Counted from the first letter of the stretch, positions 11,001-17,751 are shown. The stretch is 35,982 nt of DNA from an uncultured Clostridium sp. (GCA_946538835.1 CAMNGZ010000005.1:1-35982); one strand, 5' to 3'. Notes: generated by a model not told the origin, from the sequence alone. Translations and numbers: made by a program.

Positions 11001-12171
11001 AAGGTAATGTTTCGGTTCTTGTATATGTAATACCATTTATATGAAGCTTAACTTCATATAAATATACATTTTCTCCTTTATTAACACTATACAAGATTGA
11101 ATCTTCTAAATTTTTAGAAATAACTTCATTATTACCATTTAAATCATATGATGTTAAGTCGTCATATACCAATTTAGAATCATTATTAATTTCTTTAATA
11201 GCATCTTTAATATTAATATTTGAAATATTAGAAACCTTATTTAATGATGATTCATAATATGATACTTCACCATTTTCAAATTTTATATTTGTATTCTTTA
11301 AAGGAAGTGTCTTAACTAATTCATTTGATTCATTATATAAATAAATTGAATTTAAGTCTGATAATGCAAGATTATCTAGATAAGAAACTTCTTTATATGT
11401 TCCTTCAATAGTTCTAGTATTTTCACCATTTACTAAATAAGTCTTGGCATCATCAAGTATAACAAGTTCTTTTTGAGAAACTAATTTAGCACTATTTGAC
11501 ACTTCAAATAAAGTTGTTATATTTTCAAAATCTGAAGCTTTTACTAAATTTGAGTTAGCAATTGTATAAATATTATTTTCAAAAACAACAGCTTGAGTTA
11601 AATCAATATTTACTGCAATAGTTTCCTCTTCAAAAGTATCAGATAACTTAATTAATGTTGTAGCATTTTCAACTAAATATAAATTATTTTTAAAATATAA
11701 AGAATTTAGAACAGCAGTCTCTGTTGTAACTTCTTTTACAATTTCTAAGTTTTTGTCAAGGATATAAGTTGTGTTTGCCTCACCACTTACGCTTAAAACC
11801 AAAAAATCATTTAAAACATTTACAAAATTTAATGTTAAATCTTTATCAAATGACTTAACTAATCCGTTATATTTTAAAGTCAAAGAGTCTTTAAAGGAAA
11901 CAAAAATATTATGATTTAAGTCTACATAATCATAGTTATTTTCATCAATTGTTTCTAGCTTATATTCAAGCTTTTCTTCAAATTCATCTCTACTTATTTC
12001 ATTTAGTTTTGATCTATCCAAATTAAGTGATGCGATAGCTTCATCAGATAGATTTGACGAAATTGAATAATAATTTGTTGAATCACTTTCACTTGCTAAA
12101 GTTTTAAATTCAGCAAAAAAGAATAATACCGCTATCAGTATTACTGTAATAATTTTTTTAAATTTTCTCAT
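2074..12171 (-). CDS. Giant repetitive cell-surface protein (3365 aa) with signal peptide, N-terminal propeller-like region, many ~65-70 aa beta-rich modules and a C-terminal TM anchor
   Basis: Single uninterrupted ORF; N-term MRKFKKIITVILIAVLFFFAEFKTLAS; C-term TIVYASVVALTGLIVVLFIIVKRGKKND; recurrent motifs such as NTIGNNKLV, DTIGNHxVxFxG, GxYTLxIxGxNxYxxxYxF. Confidence 0.9.
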   Translation of the reverse strand: MRKFKKIITVILIAVLFFFAEFKTLASESDSTNYYSISSNLSDEAIASLNLDRSKLNEISRDEFEEKLEYKLETIDENNYDYVDLNHNIFVSFKDSLTLKYNGLVKSFDKDLTLNFVNVLNDFLVLSVSGEANTTYILDKNLEIVKEVTTETAVLNSLYFKNNLYLVENATTLIKLSDTFEEETIAVNIDLTQAVVFENNIYTIANSNLVKASDFENITTLFEVSNSAKLVSQKELVILDDAKTYLVNGENTRTIEGTYKEVSYLDNLALSDLNSIYLYNESNELVKTLPLKNTNIKFENGEVSYYESSLNKVSNISNINIKDAIKEINNDSKLVYDDLTSYDLNGNNEVISKNLEDSILYSVNKGENVYLYEVKLHINGITYTRTETLPLVNNDIYLLGDIIDFEGSALLNGEEVTTGFSLTKKGLNTLVVTLDNGIVKTYNLNVFDIEGLVSGTQYETLDAPKITFESLSNLNVKLNGKEFASGETIDSFGDYTLEVYGLDDKLVTSYTFTINPTIYIDTTKVNVSDNIPVTYSKKIDGETVINKFNSVNKTQHTTLSWTGNAANAILNNHKIYSGFETYNPGNNSLTLFGESNYQVTINFYITPLCNLVDKKEYIGSVLPVVSGGKFKLNKEAYELGQEVKEAGDYKFEIYNESNELVKTIEFYVLPEELNVTETNQIFDHGVIPAVCGNYMTISNGTETAEYISGQTISKAGKYELNIYYKGYQNSKNLRNETFDSEKGTYKVTYNFEIKKGVNIKDGDEFFDSKIILFAGYETASLTYVYNDNVINVEDFKSGYRLDVIGKYQLLLDDETIDFIISPKLNVENAKAYIGNQSIFDYYTFNITDLSFELTSETGKDVSNLKTINGVEELKGLKLGSGTYQLKINARGGYEKIINYIIIDSKVINIAAVYFNGHSFEFNMYGVSVNLTFPLTDNNTNRITEIYKDNQEIKTVGKHYFTFTFNLNGLETTTESTNTVIYFYIKPVVTLNGTKTDSQSLVCLDNATITFKDGNGISYNDFDMDKNSKEFSQGVLYDEVGNHYITVHLDDLDYVITLVINTNVLVNESDATSTLLDYSNKYTYLNNVTFKTSNETALSTLDLDKETNYYLKNIDLVGNHSLFVRGSNKYIKELKFVVKEEVFFNSVKANSTLDTPSLSLDDYTYEIDLVKSVSIIMYGKASVSTNFNADSLETSVLVDEIGNYKLVVSGTNKYEATYMFRLKDNLKINGVSPEKTYNQKIVITCEKMNKLSLSENKLDSAETEIKSNSSFDIVGSYVVIVYGNNDYTNVYRFDIENEIDYTAGNNNQILTSGLKISDTISLTKKYMSNYKSIKLDDVNIETLPTLDTLGLYNLVLEDYFGNLTKYVITISSDVLFNDDTIKNEYTTSVKANTTKVNVLSSTLNGKEYVLNTKFNTLGKNTLVLIGNNLKETYTIFIKETNSGNPIYKTENEALANSVDSLSFDFGNELIYTLELNEDDANAKNITTYGMHKVVIKGIDYQNVYYFMINLIDNLDDTAYSLSYEVKSNALSTVINSSDNTLNNVGKYIVTFNGVGNKKISKNVVIQEEVLNATSSDMAITPVIKGKVANALLSYETQSKTVTSAYNGETIDQIGTYTLIINGENGYKNTYSFTLKSPIQDNMNNLDSKVEKKTNVSLSQYGNLSYVKYELDDKEIEIDNYELNEIGKHILKAYNKNGVIDSYEIIILEETTGSTLYLSKEKAKANSYTIDEVVAKFQDNLVYQVLVDGKTYNQKDLINTYGYHEIVVKGHDYESKPYYAYVELVDDLDNEYLLHASFKSNASSVLVDGINSDSLIDTIGNHKVTFKGFGEEITKNVLVRETISNFENGKIYTSSISPVVNGNGIEIELNGKSFNSGDKVNKIGSYTLKVSGKNYSNIYTFDLLGEIKNVNSTSDKAVTIEYDSDLVFDSLLLNGKNIELPFKVNTIGNNKLVSKDANGNITNYTIDILETINGAYDSKAKAIEYSVDKASVTCGDDLVYTLLLDGNSYTKNDSITVWGTHEITVVGANYKTTYYLHINLLKNVEDNDIYILNKEIETNAKETYVDLQESKIINKVGNHMVSLISFDGEEVDLNVVVKENVLVTDSNEEFIPLIYGNITGAKLNGEDYTVGTIVSLVGQYTLQIYGENDYVSSEYKFSLTSDINVLNNASDIVTISLTSNTLKFLDVSVNGTSVELPYQVNTVGNNKVVFTDVNLNEHVEEVLITETINKDSMPLFTTKASAFENKFSISSNIPTFNQDLLYDIYLDDVLYNNQVVEAFGYHKISIKGVDYQNDYYCFIEENVEYKFDNLNLLIFTKANGRLFVNENEVSLNEIVNTIGNNKCLLKSFDNESTYEFVITVDGSINNFKESFDSSVRLSLNGVAKDVLVNGESKELGLFDTVGDYEITVIGVNDYKKIYNFTINYLIEGISEEYQTKAVIKASGVEMFIDGIKYNSGDEYSVVGTHTLFVHGLENVKDDKYYTFTIFENVSGISNNGTYDSQRTIVVPDAKSLVINKGQADEFVISSGDTINKVGNFTLNVIGTNDYVSAPYNFVIEANVSDVASQKYNTQVSPKFINNSLEAKTYLNGEEYNYETIYKIGRYHFEIQGLGNYVKSYDFVIESSLLFNSDELKDSYNNIVTFKNSNDVILGDVLVNGNKTTTNFIDTIGNNIITLIGEGDYRENIKVTILETPSDTIYDSKSKAYLNSLDFNKVTFGDTLKYSLTLDDNPYFKNDLVNSFGLHKIVISGVDYNNTYYFDINLVTDLKNGASYKNKCEFESNARVIIDNNMSDLDTIGNHMVKFIGNSNEEVIYNIVVKEVVNNVSDSTSSITPLTSSKISRATLNGEDYDFSELNTKGKYELDIYGVNGYKSSYKFELRSDLLLDDQQIESISNKTASCVLSESSNLGYKEIYLNDSLVNLPLTINTIGNNIVKTIDYNNVVKTYLVNINETSQGTKLYDSLTDAKINSYKVNDKVVAIFNKDLDYKLYLDGNKYSNTLIDYYGYHKITISGVNYSHDYFVYIELDTNIFDNAKYNEQVRINANANIYVDGEEVNNNYLLNTVGNHSIKFEGLNASEVFDITVSEIVMGIENNAVYKNETLFINVPHAKLRLNGSDYISNTKISNVGNYTLEVFGTNSYYNKYVFRNDYLATFKDNDSFHQLHVTIPNATIYLDGALYDDSLVKTIGNHTVTIIGEAGYNEEIHFVITPDFVYENTLEKNHFNASFDILNSYESVEIDNVTYTNGNNYDIVGNHIIKITGLNGYVYTKNFTVDAYVPVENEGNYYNKIIIDNINADLTLDGVKINEDTVVKNGTHRLIIKGTNGYESDITFKYSNPNITYTIVYASVVALTGLIVVLFIIVKRGKKND
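3330..7860 (-). repeat. Higher-order protein repeat in the giant ORF: six copies of an 'ETxxG...GxHxIxxxGxxYxxxYY' landmark module
   Basis: Landmark Glu codons at 7860, 7050, 6270, 5502, 4110 and 3330; spacings 270, 260, 256, 464 and 260 codons. Confidence 0.85.
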
Positions 12172-12205
12172 ATACTATACCTTTTTAATTTTTAATTTTT
12201 TTCAT

Positions 12206-12242
12206 TAAATAAGAGTTTAATTGATACCAATCAAAAAATCAA
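12206..12242 (-). promoter_or_regulatory. Candidate promoter region for the giant surface-protein gene
   Basis: Two possible sigmaA pairings: TTGATT-N17-TAAACT (12214-12242) or TTGATT-N17-TATTTA (12206-12234); neither strong. Confidence 0.3.
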
Positions 12243-12253
12243 GAATATTATTA

Positions 12254-12279
12254 AAAAAAGTCCCCTAAAGGACTTTTTT
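12254..12279 (-). terminator. Rho-independent terminator downstream of the P-type ATPase
   Basis: aaaaaagtcc / ggactttttt hairpin just after the stop codon at 12283. Confidence 0.8.
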
Positions 12280-12282
12280 AGC

Positions 12283-14244
12283 TTAATATTTTTTAGAGTT
12301 TGCACGCATAGCATTTAAAATAGCAATAATCGCAACACCAACATCTCCGAATACAGATAACCACATATTTGCCACACCAAAGGCTGCAAGAATTAAAATT
12401 AATACTTTAATACATAATGCAAATATAATATTCTCGTATACAATTCTCATAGTCTTTCTAGCAACCTTTTTAGCTGTTACGATACTCTTTAAATCATCAT
12501 GCATCAAAACGATATCACTCGCTTCTATTGCTGCATCACTTCCGACACCACCCATTGAAATACCAATATCAGATTTCATAATTACAGGGGCGTCATTAAT
12601 TCCATCACCTACGAAACATAATAATTCATTTTCTTTTTTATCTTTTAATAAGTTATCTACTTCTTCAACTTTATTTTGTGGAAGCAAGTTTGATTTAAAT
12701 TCAGTCAAGCCAATCTCTTTTGCAACATTAGACGCAATCTTTTCATTATCTCCTGTCAACATAATTGTACGAGATCCAATAGAATTTAGATAAGCAACAG
12801 TATCTTTTGCATCTTCTTTAATTTCGTCTTCAATTAAAATATAACCAATATAATTACCATTATGAGCTACATAAACGATAGTGCCAGGGTCTATCACTTC
12901 TTTAGCATAAACATTAAACATTTGAAGTAACTTTAAGTTACCTGCCAAAATGGTATCTTTACCTTTTGTCGCCTTAATACCTTTACCTGCAATGTTTTCT
13001 AAGGAATATCCAAAATTTTCCACCTTATTAGCTTCTAAATATCTATTCTTAATAGAGATAGCAATAGGATGATTAGATGCTTCTTCGGCAATATATGCTA
13101 ATTTTAAAATATCTTCATTTGTTTCATTATAGATTTTTTTAATCGCAAAGTTTCCTTTAGTTAATGTACCTGTTTTGTCAAACACAAATACACTAGCCTT
13201 ATTGAAACGCTCTAAATGAATTGAGCCTTTAATTAAAACACCATTTCTACTTGCGCCACCAAGTCCTGAGAAAAAAGACATAGGTACACTAATCACAAGT
13301 GCACATGGACATGAAACAACAAGAAAAGATAAAGCTCTGTAAATCCAAGTGTGGAAAGTTAACCAGTTATTATCTTTAAATCCAATAAATAGTGGTGGAA
13401 TAACCGCAAGAAGAATTGCAAGTATTACCACAATAGGAGTGTAATATTTAGCAAATTTAGAGATAAAAGCTTCAGATTCTGACTTTTCATTACTAGCATT
13501 TTCAACTAAATCAAGAATTTTTGATACTGTTGACTGTCCAAACTCTTTCGTTGTCTTTACTAATATTGTCTTCGTTAAATTAACAGTACCACTTAATACA
13601 TTATCTCCTTCAATAACATCTTGTGGCAATGATTCACCAGTTAAAGCTTTTGTATCTAGAGTTGTATCACCACTAATAATTACTCCATCAAGTGGAATCT
13701 TTTCACCTGGCTTAATTTGAATGATATCACCAACTGCTACATCAGAAGGGTCTACCATCTCAAATGTTTCTCCTTTTTGCAAATTAGCATAATCAGGACG
13801 AATATCCATCAAATCTTTAATAGATTTTCTTGATTTACCTGCTGCATAACCTTGGAACCATTCTCCAACTTGATAAAATAATAATACTGCACAAGCTTCA
13901 TCAAATCCTTCAGGTTCTCCTGTAGAAATACCAGTGTAAATACCAAGTCCGAAAGCTCCTAGGGTCGCAATAGCCATTAAGAAGTTTTCGTCAAACACTT
14001 GACCATGCACAATATTAATAAAGCTCTTCTTTAATACATCATGTCCAATATATACATATATTAAAAAATATAATCCAAATGGTAATAAAAATCCAACCTT
14101 GTCATTATTAACAAGACTAGCTAACCCCTTAGGAAAGGTATTACCGAATCCATTCTTCAACACTAAATTTGTAATTAGAACAATTAAAAATAAGCATAAA
14201 GATATGATTATTCTCTTTAAATTTCTTTTCAACTTCTTACTCAT
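12283..14244 (-). CDS. cadA: Heavy-metal-translocating P1B-type ATPase, Cd/Zn/Pb (CadA/ZntA-like), without N-terminal HMA domain
   Basis: SCPCALVIS TM motif, DKTGTLTKG phosphorylation motif, NHPIA, TGES, GDGINDAP. Confidence 0.9.
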   Translation of the reverse strand: MSKKLKRNLKRIIISLCLFLIVLITNLVLKNGFGNTFPKGLASLVNNDKVGFLLPFGLYFLIYVYIGHDVLKKSFINIVHGQVFDENFLMAIATLGAFGLGIYTGISTGEPEGFDEACAVLLFYQVGEWFQGYAAGKSRKSIKDLMDIRPDYANLQKGETFEMVDPSDVAVGDIIQIKPGEKIPLDGVIISGDTTLDTKALTGESLPQDVIEGDNVLSGTVNLTKTILVKTTKEFGQSTVSKILDLVENASNEKSESEAFISKFAKYYTPIVVILAILLAVIPPLFIGFKDNNWLTFHTWIYRALSFLVVSCPCALVISVPMSFFSGLGGASRNGVLIKGSIHLERFNKASVFVFDKTGTLTKGNFAIKKIYNETNEDILKLAYIAEEASNHPIAISIKNRYLEANKVENFGYSLENIAGKGIKATKGKDTILAGNLKLLQMFNVYAKEVIDPGTIVYVAHNGNYIGYILIEDEIKEDAKDTVAYLNSIGSRTIMLTGDNEKIASNVAKEIGLTEFKSNLLPQNKVEEVDNLLKDKKENELLCFVGDGINDAPVIMKSDIGISMGGVGSDAAIEASDIVLMHDDLKSIVTAKKVARKTMRIVYENIIFALCIKVLILILAAFGVANMWLSVFGDVGVAIIAILNAMRANSKKY

Positions 14245-14256
14245 ATATTTCTCCTT

Positions 14257-14278
14257 TAGTTGAACAAGTATTCAACTA
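14257..14278. promoter_or_regulatory. ArsR/SmtB-type operator-like inverted repeat upstream of cadA
   Basis: TAGTTGAA-CAAGTA-TTCAACTA, 8-bp perfect arms, abutting the SD (AAAGGAG) of cadA. Confidence 0.55.
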
Positions 14279-14292
14279 TTTCTCAAAAATTA

Positions 14293-14309
14293 ATAGCGCT
14301 ATGCGCTAT
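14293..14309. other. GC-rich hairpin between the HMA gene and cadA
   Basis: ATAGCGC-TAT-GCGCTAT perfect 7-bp arms, 3 nt after the HMA stop codon, followed by AATTTTT on the minus strand. Confidence 0.55.
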
Positions 14310-14312
14310 CAA

Positions 14313-14519
14313 TTAATCATTTATTTCAAAATCAGGTTCAACCTTTTTAGCAGCCTTTAAAACTTTCTTTAAAACATCTTCAGATTCGCTATCAAGAATC
14401 ATTTTTTGAGTCATGTAATTGATTTTACAATCATTTACTCCATCAACTTTCTTAATAGCTTCTTCACATTTTAATGCACATGCTGCGCAATCAACTTCAA
14501 TATCATATGTTTTCTTCAT
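14313..14519 (-). CDS. Stand-alone heavy-metal-associated (HMA) domain protein
   Basis: 68 aa, EVDCAACALKCEEAIKKVDGV matches the HMA CxxC signature. Confidence 0.85.
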   Translation of the reverse strand: MKKTYDIEVDCAACALKCEEAIKKVDGVNDCKINYMTQKMILDSESEDVLKKVLKAAKKVEPDFEIND

Positions 14520-14533
14520 AAATAATTTCTCTC

Positions 14534-14851
14534 CTATTTATCTTCTCTTATATGTTCTAAGCCATACTTAAATATTGTAGAAATATGATCATCATCAAAT
14601 GAATAATATACTTCTTTACCATCTTTTCTAGCTTTAACCAACTTAGCATCACGTAATATTCTTAGCTGATGGCTTACTGCAGACTTTTGCATATTCACAC
14701 ATTCACAAATATCCGTAACATTAAGCTCATTCTCTTCTATTGTATATAAAATTTTACTTCTAGTTGGGTCACCTAACACCTTAAACAGATTAGATACTTC
14801 TTCTATTTCGTGTTCATTTGGCATTGATACCTTTATATCCTCTAAAGACAT
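14534..14851 (-). CDS. ArsR/SmtB-family metal-responsive repressor
   Basis: Winged helix KSAVSHQLRILRDAKLVKARKDGKEVYYSF; alpha5 motif DxHx10HxxE; operonic with HMA protein and P-type ATPase. Confidence 0.88.
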   Translation of the reverse strand: MSLEDIKVSMPNEHEIEEVSNLFKVLGDPTRSKILYTIEENELNVTDICECVNMQKSAVSHQLRILRDAKLVKARKDGKEVYYSFDDDHISTIFKYGLEHIREDK

Positions 14852-14873
14852 ATTATCAACTCCTTACGTCCTT

Positions 14874-14902
14874 ATTATAGTCACAGTTGAATAGTTTGTC
14901 AA
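14874..14902 (-). promoter_or_regulatory. Consensus sigmaA promoter of the arsR-HMA-cadA operon
   Basis: Minus strand TTGACA-N17-TATAAT, exact consensus and spacing. Confidence 0.85.
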
Positions 14903-14906
14903 CTGT
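14883..14906. promoter_or_regulatory. ArsR-family operator overlapping the -35 box
   Basis: ACAGTTGA-N8-TCAACTGT, perfect 8-bp arms; core AGTTGA-N8-TCAACT shared with the 14257-14278 site. Confidence 0.75.
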
Positions 14907-14922
14907 TTAACTGTATTATATT

Positions 14923-14945
14923 AAAAAAGCCCAGAAGGGCTTTTG
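14923..14945 (-). terminator. Rho-independent terminator of asnA
   Basis: agccc-aga-agggct hairpin flanked by A and T runs, adjacent to the asnA stop. Confidence 0.8.
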
Positions 14946-15950
14946 TTATAACAATTCAATATTATGTTCTTTTAAGGCTTTTATATCTTCCTCAGGCCAA
15001 ATAGAAGCTTGAACTTCACCGATATGAGCTTTCTTTAGCATATACATACAAAGTCTTGATTGTCCAATTCCACCGCCAATAGTAAGTGGTAAAACATCAT
15101 TTAAGATATCTTGGCAATATGGTGTATTAATCTTATCATAATCCTTATGTTCTTTTAATTGCTTAACTAATGACTTAGCATCTACTCTAATACCCATACT
15201 AGATAATTCAAACGCGATATCTAATACATCATAATATACTAGGATATCACCATTTAATTTCCAATCATCATAGTCAGGAGCTCTACCATCATGTGGCTTT
15301 CCTGATTTAAGCTTAGAGCCTATTTGCATCAAGAATACTGCCTTATGTAATTTAGTAATTTCATATTCTCTTTGACTAGGCTCAAGATTTGGATACATAT
15401 TTTCAAGTTCTTGGGTAGTAATAAAGAAAATATCTTTTGGCAAATCATGTTTAATACCATATTTCTTTTCAATCATTTGCGCTAATTGTCTAATAGTCAA
15501 ATAAATTTGTTTAACAGTCTTCTTTAAATATTTTCTAGTTCTATCCTTCTTTGTGATAATCTTTTCCCAATCCCATTGATCCACATAAGCAGAATGAATA
15601 GAGTCTAAATCTTCATCACGACGAATTGCGTTCATATTTGTATATAAACCGCAACCTTCTGAAAAACCATATTTATGTAGTGCATTACGCTTCCACTTAG
15701 CTAATGATTGAACAATTTCAACATCTTCTAAAATATTTTTAACATCAAAATTAACTCTACGTTCAACGCCATTTAAATTGTCGTTCAATCCTGTTGAAGG
15801 GAAGACAAAAAGTGGAGCACTGACACGAGTTAAATTTAATTTCTTGCATAATTTTCTTTCAAAATTATCTCTAGTATATTTGATAGCTTCTTCTGTTTCT
15901 AATACAGATAGCTTAGATTTATAATTTTCTGGTAATAATAAACGTTTCAT
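14946..15950 (-). CDS. asnA: Aspartate--ammonia ligase (asparagine synthetase A)
   Basis: 334 aa; NGVERRVNFDVKN, EIVQSLAKWKRNAL, DQWDWEK, GGGIGQSRLCM. Confidence 0.93.
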   Translation of the reverse strand: MKRLLLPENYKSKLSVLETEEAIKYTRDNFERKLCKKLNLTRVSAPLFVFPSTGLNDNLNGVERRVNFDVKNILEDVEIVQSLAKWKRNALHKYGFSEGCGLYTNMNAIRRDEDLDSIHSAYVDQWDWEKIITKKDRTRKYLKKTVKQIYLTIRQLAQMIEKKYGIKHDLPKDIFFITTQELENMYPNLEPSQREYEITKLHKAVFLMQIGSKLKSGKPHDGRAPDYDDWKLNGDILVYYDVLDIAFELSSMGIRVDAKSLVKQLKEHKDYDKINTPYCQDILNDVLPLTIGGGIGQSRLCMYMLKKAHIGEVQASIWPEEDIKALKEHNIELL

Positions 15951-16027
15951 TTTTTCACCCTTTTTTTCCTATATTATATCATAAAAGAATATCAGCATAT
16001 ATAAATATTTAAAACCAATATAAATAA

Positions 16028-16051
16028 ATAGAAGTGGGTCCCCACTTCTAT
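16028..16051. terminator. Strong hairpin downstream of the sulfatase, probable terminator
   Basis: ATAGAAGTGGG-TC-CCCACTTCTAT, 11-bp perfect arms just after the stop at 16056; no uninterrupted U-tract. Confidence 0.5.
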
Positions 16052-16055
16052 CATA

Positions 16056-17663
16056 TTATTTGGTTTTATTTATGCTTAAACAATACATAATAATTGGCAC
16101 TAACCCCATACCACTATCTATCTTATTTTTAATATCATCCTCATAACCATCGGGTACATATTGACTAACTTTAGACCACAACATTTTTTTAGTAAGTCTT
16201 GAGTCTAAATCAAATGGTACGATATCACTTGTACGCTCTAACCACTTTAAAGTCTCATATCTCATATCCGCTATAATCTCTTTATACTTAGGATTATCAA
16301 TTTGATTAAATAATTCAAAAGGATCATTTATCAGATCATAGAATTCATCTTTAGTGTGACTTCTTGAAACATATTTATATTCCTTATTCCTACACATGAT
16401 ACCTTTGTCATGCAATTTATCATCTTTTTGAGCAATCTTTTTAGGATAATATTCATTATTAGGGCTTGTACCATTAGGACCATCCGAATGATATTCATCT
16501 GCCCAAGTTTCACCTGGCTCTCTACCGCCTTCTGAGAAAACATAATCTCTACCACAAACATCCTTGTTTGCAATATTGGCTACCAAGTTTCGTCCAAAGT
16601 TTGTGTGTGTTTCTTTTGTACCAGAGATATCTAGACAAGTCTTATAAAAATCAACAAGTTCAACTAATGAATCATTGACACCAGGACTAACTTTATACTC
16701 TTTAGGGAGTTTAACCACAAATGGTACATTAGTTAAACAATCTTCAAAACTATTCTGACACTTTTCCACAAGAGAATAATCTCCAGTAAAATCTCCATGA
16801 TCACTAAAAAAGAAAATTGCTGAATCATCATAAGTATTAGTTTCTTTTAAAGCTTTAACAATTTTCCCAAATTGATAATCAACTTTCATACACATACCAA
16901 GATATGTCGCACGAAGCTCATTATAATCATCTTCTGTATAGTCAGACATCTTCTCTTCTTTATTTATTGCATAAAGAATTGGAGCCTTATCCAAAGTATC
17001 ACTTAATTTAATACGCATTTTAAGTTTAGTTCTATCAATTGCACTAAAATAAGGATTCTCAACTTGATATGGTACATGTGGATAAAATAAACCAAGGAAG
17101 ATACAAAGAGGTCTATCATCAAGAGGATTTTTAATACGTTCAATAGCTGCGTCTATAGCTTGGTCATCAGCTGAATAATTCAAACCATTCTCATCCACAC
17201 CAAGTTCTCCTTTAAAATGAGAATAAAAATTTTTATCCCCCATTTCTAACTTCCTATCAACTTTTGGTCCTGGCGCTCTTTTAGTTGGATCATTGTAATA
17301 AATCTCATCAGCTAAAGATTCAGTCCAACCATCATATTGACCAGCAGTTAAATCATTTCTATCATTCATCCAAACATAGTATCCACTATCTTTTAATTCT
17401 TTAAGAAGACTAGACTCACCAGGACGAAGTAAATACGACATAGTTCTATGTCCGTTCGTATGTGGATATAGTCCTGTCATAAAGCTACATCTGCTAGGAA
17501 CACATACAGGATTTTGACAAAATGCATTAGAAAAGCTAACCGCATCATTTTTTATAATATCATCAAGATTTGGAGTGTGACTAGCCTCATTTCCTAAATG
17601 ATGTAATGAATCAGCTCGCATTTCATCAGGATTAAAAATAATAATCGTAGGTCTTTTTTTCAT
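16056..17663 (-). CDS. Cys-type sulfatase (alkaline phosphatase superfamily), apparently cytoplasmic
   Basis: NPVCVPSRCSFMTGLYPHTNG contains the C-x-P-S-R formylglycine motif; FFFSDHGDFTGDY; no signal peptide. Confidence 0.9.
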   Translation of the reverse strand: MKKRPTIIIFNPDEMRADSLHHLGNEASHTPNLDDIIKNDAVSFSNAFCQNPVCVPSRCSFMTGLYPHTNGHRTMSYLLRPGESSLLKELKDSGYYVWMNDRNDLTAGQYDGWTESLADEIYYNDPTKRAPGPKVDRKLEMGDKNFYSHFKGELGVDENGLNYSADDQAIDAAIERIKNPLDDRPLCIFLGLFYPHVPYQVENPYFSAIDRTKLKMRIKLSDTLDKAPILYAINKEEKMSDYTEDDYNELRATYLGMCMKVDYQFGKIVKALKETNTYDDSAIFFFSDHGDFTGDYSLVEKCQNSFEDCLTNVPFVVKLPKEYKVSPGVNDSLVELVDFYKTCLDISGTKETHTNFGRNLVANIANKDVCGRDYVFSEGGREPGETWADEYHSDGPNGTSPNNEYYPKKIAQKDDKLHDKGIMCRNKEYKYVSRSHTKDEFYDLINDPFELFNQIDNPKYKEIIADMRYETLKWLERTSDIVPFDLDSRLTKKMLWSKVSQYVPDGYEDDIKNKIDSGMGLVPIIMYCLSINKTK

Positions 17664-17705
17664 ACTATTCCTTTCTTTCTAGTTTATTTTTATTATATCT
17701 TATTT

Positions 17706-17734
17706 TTGATTTTTTTTCACAAATAGTTTATCAT
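17706..17734 (+). promoter_or_regulatory. Candidate promoter for the anSME gene
   Basis: TTGATT-N17-TATCAT upstream of SD AAAGGTGAT and the ATG at 17752. Confidence 0.45.
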
Positions 17735-17751
17735 TTAATAAAGGTGATAAT

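Noticed and set aside
2074-12171. Repeats in the giant gene as a CRISPR array or DNA satellite
   Set aside because: Similarity is at protein level with diverged codons; no identical short DNA repeats with unique spacers
6-12171. Phage or mobile-element origin of the left region
   Set aside because: No integrase, transposase, terminal repeats or tRNA junction visible
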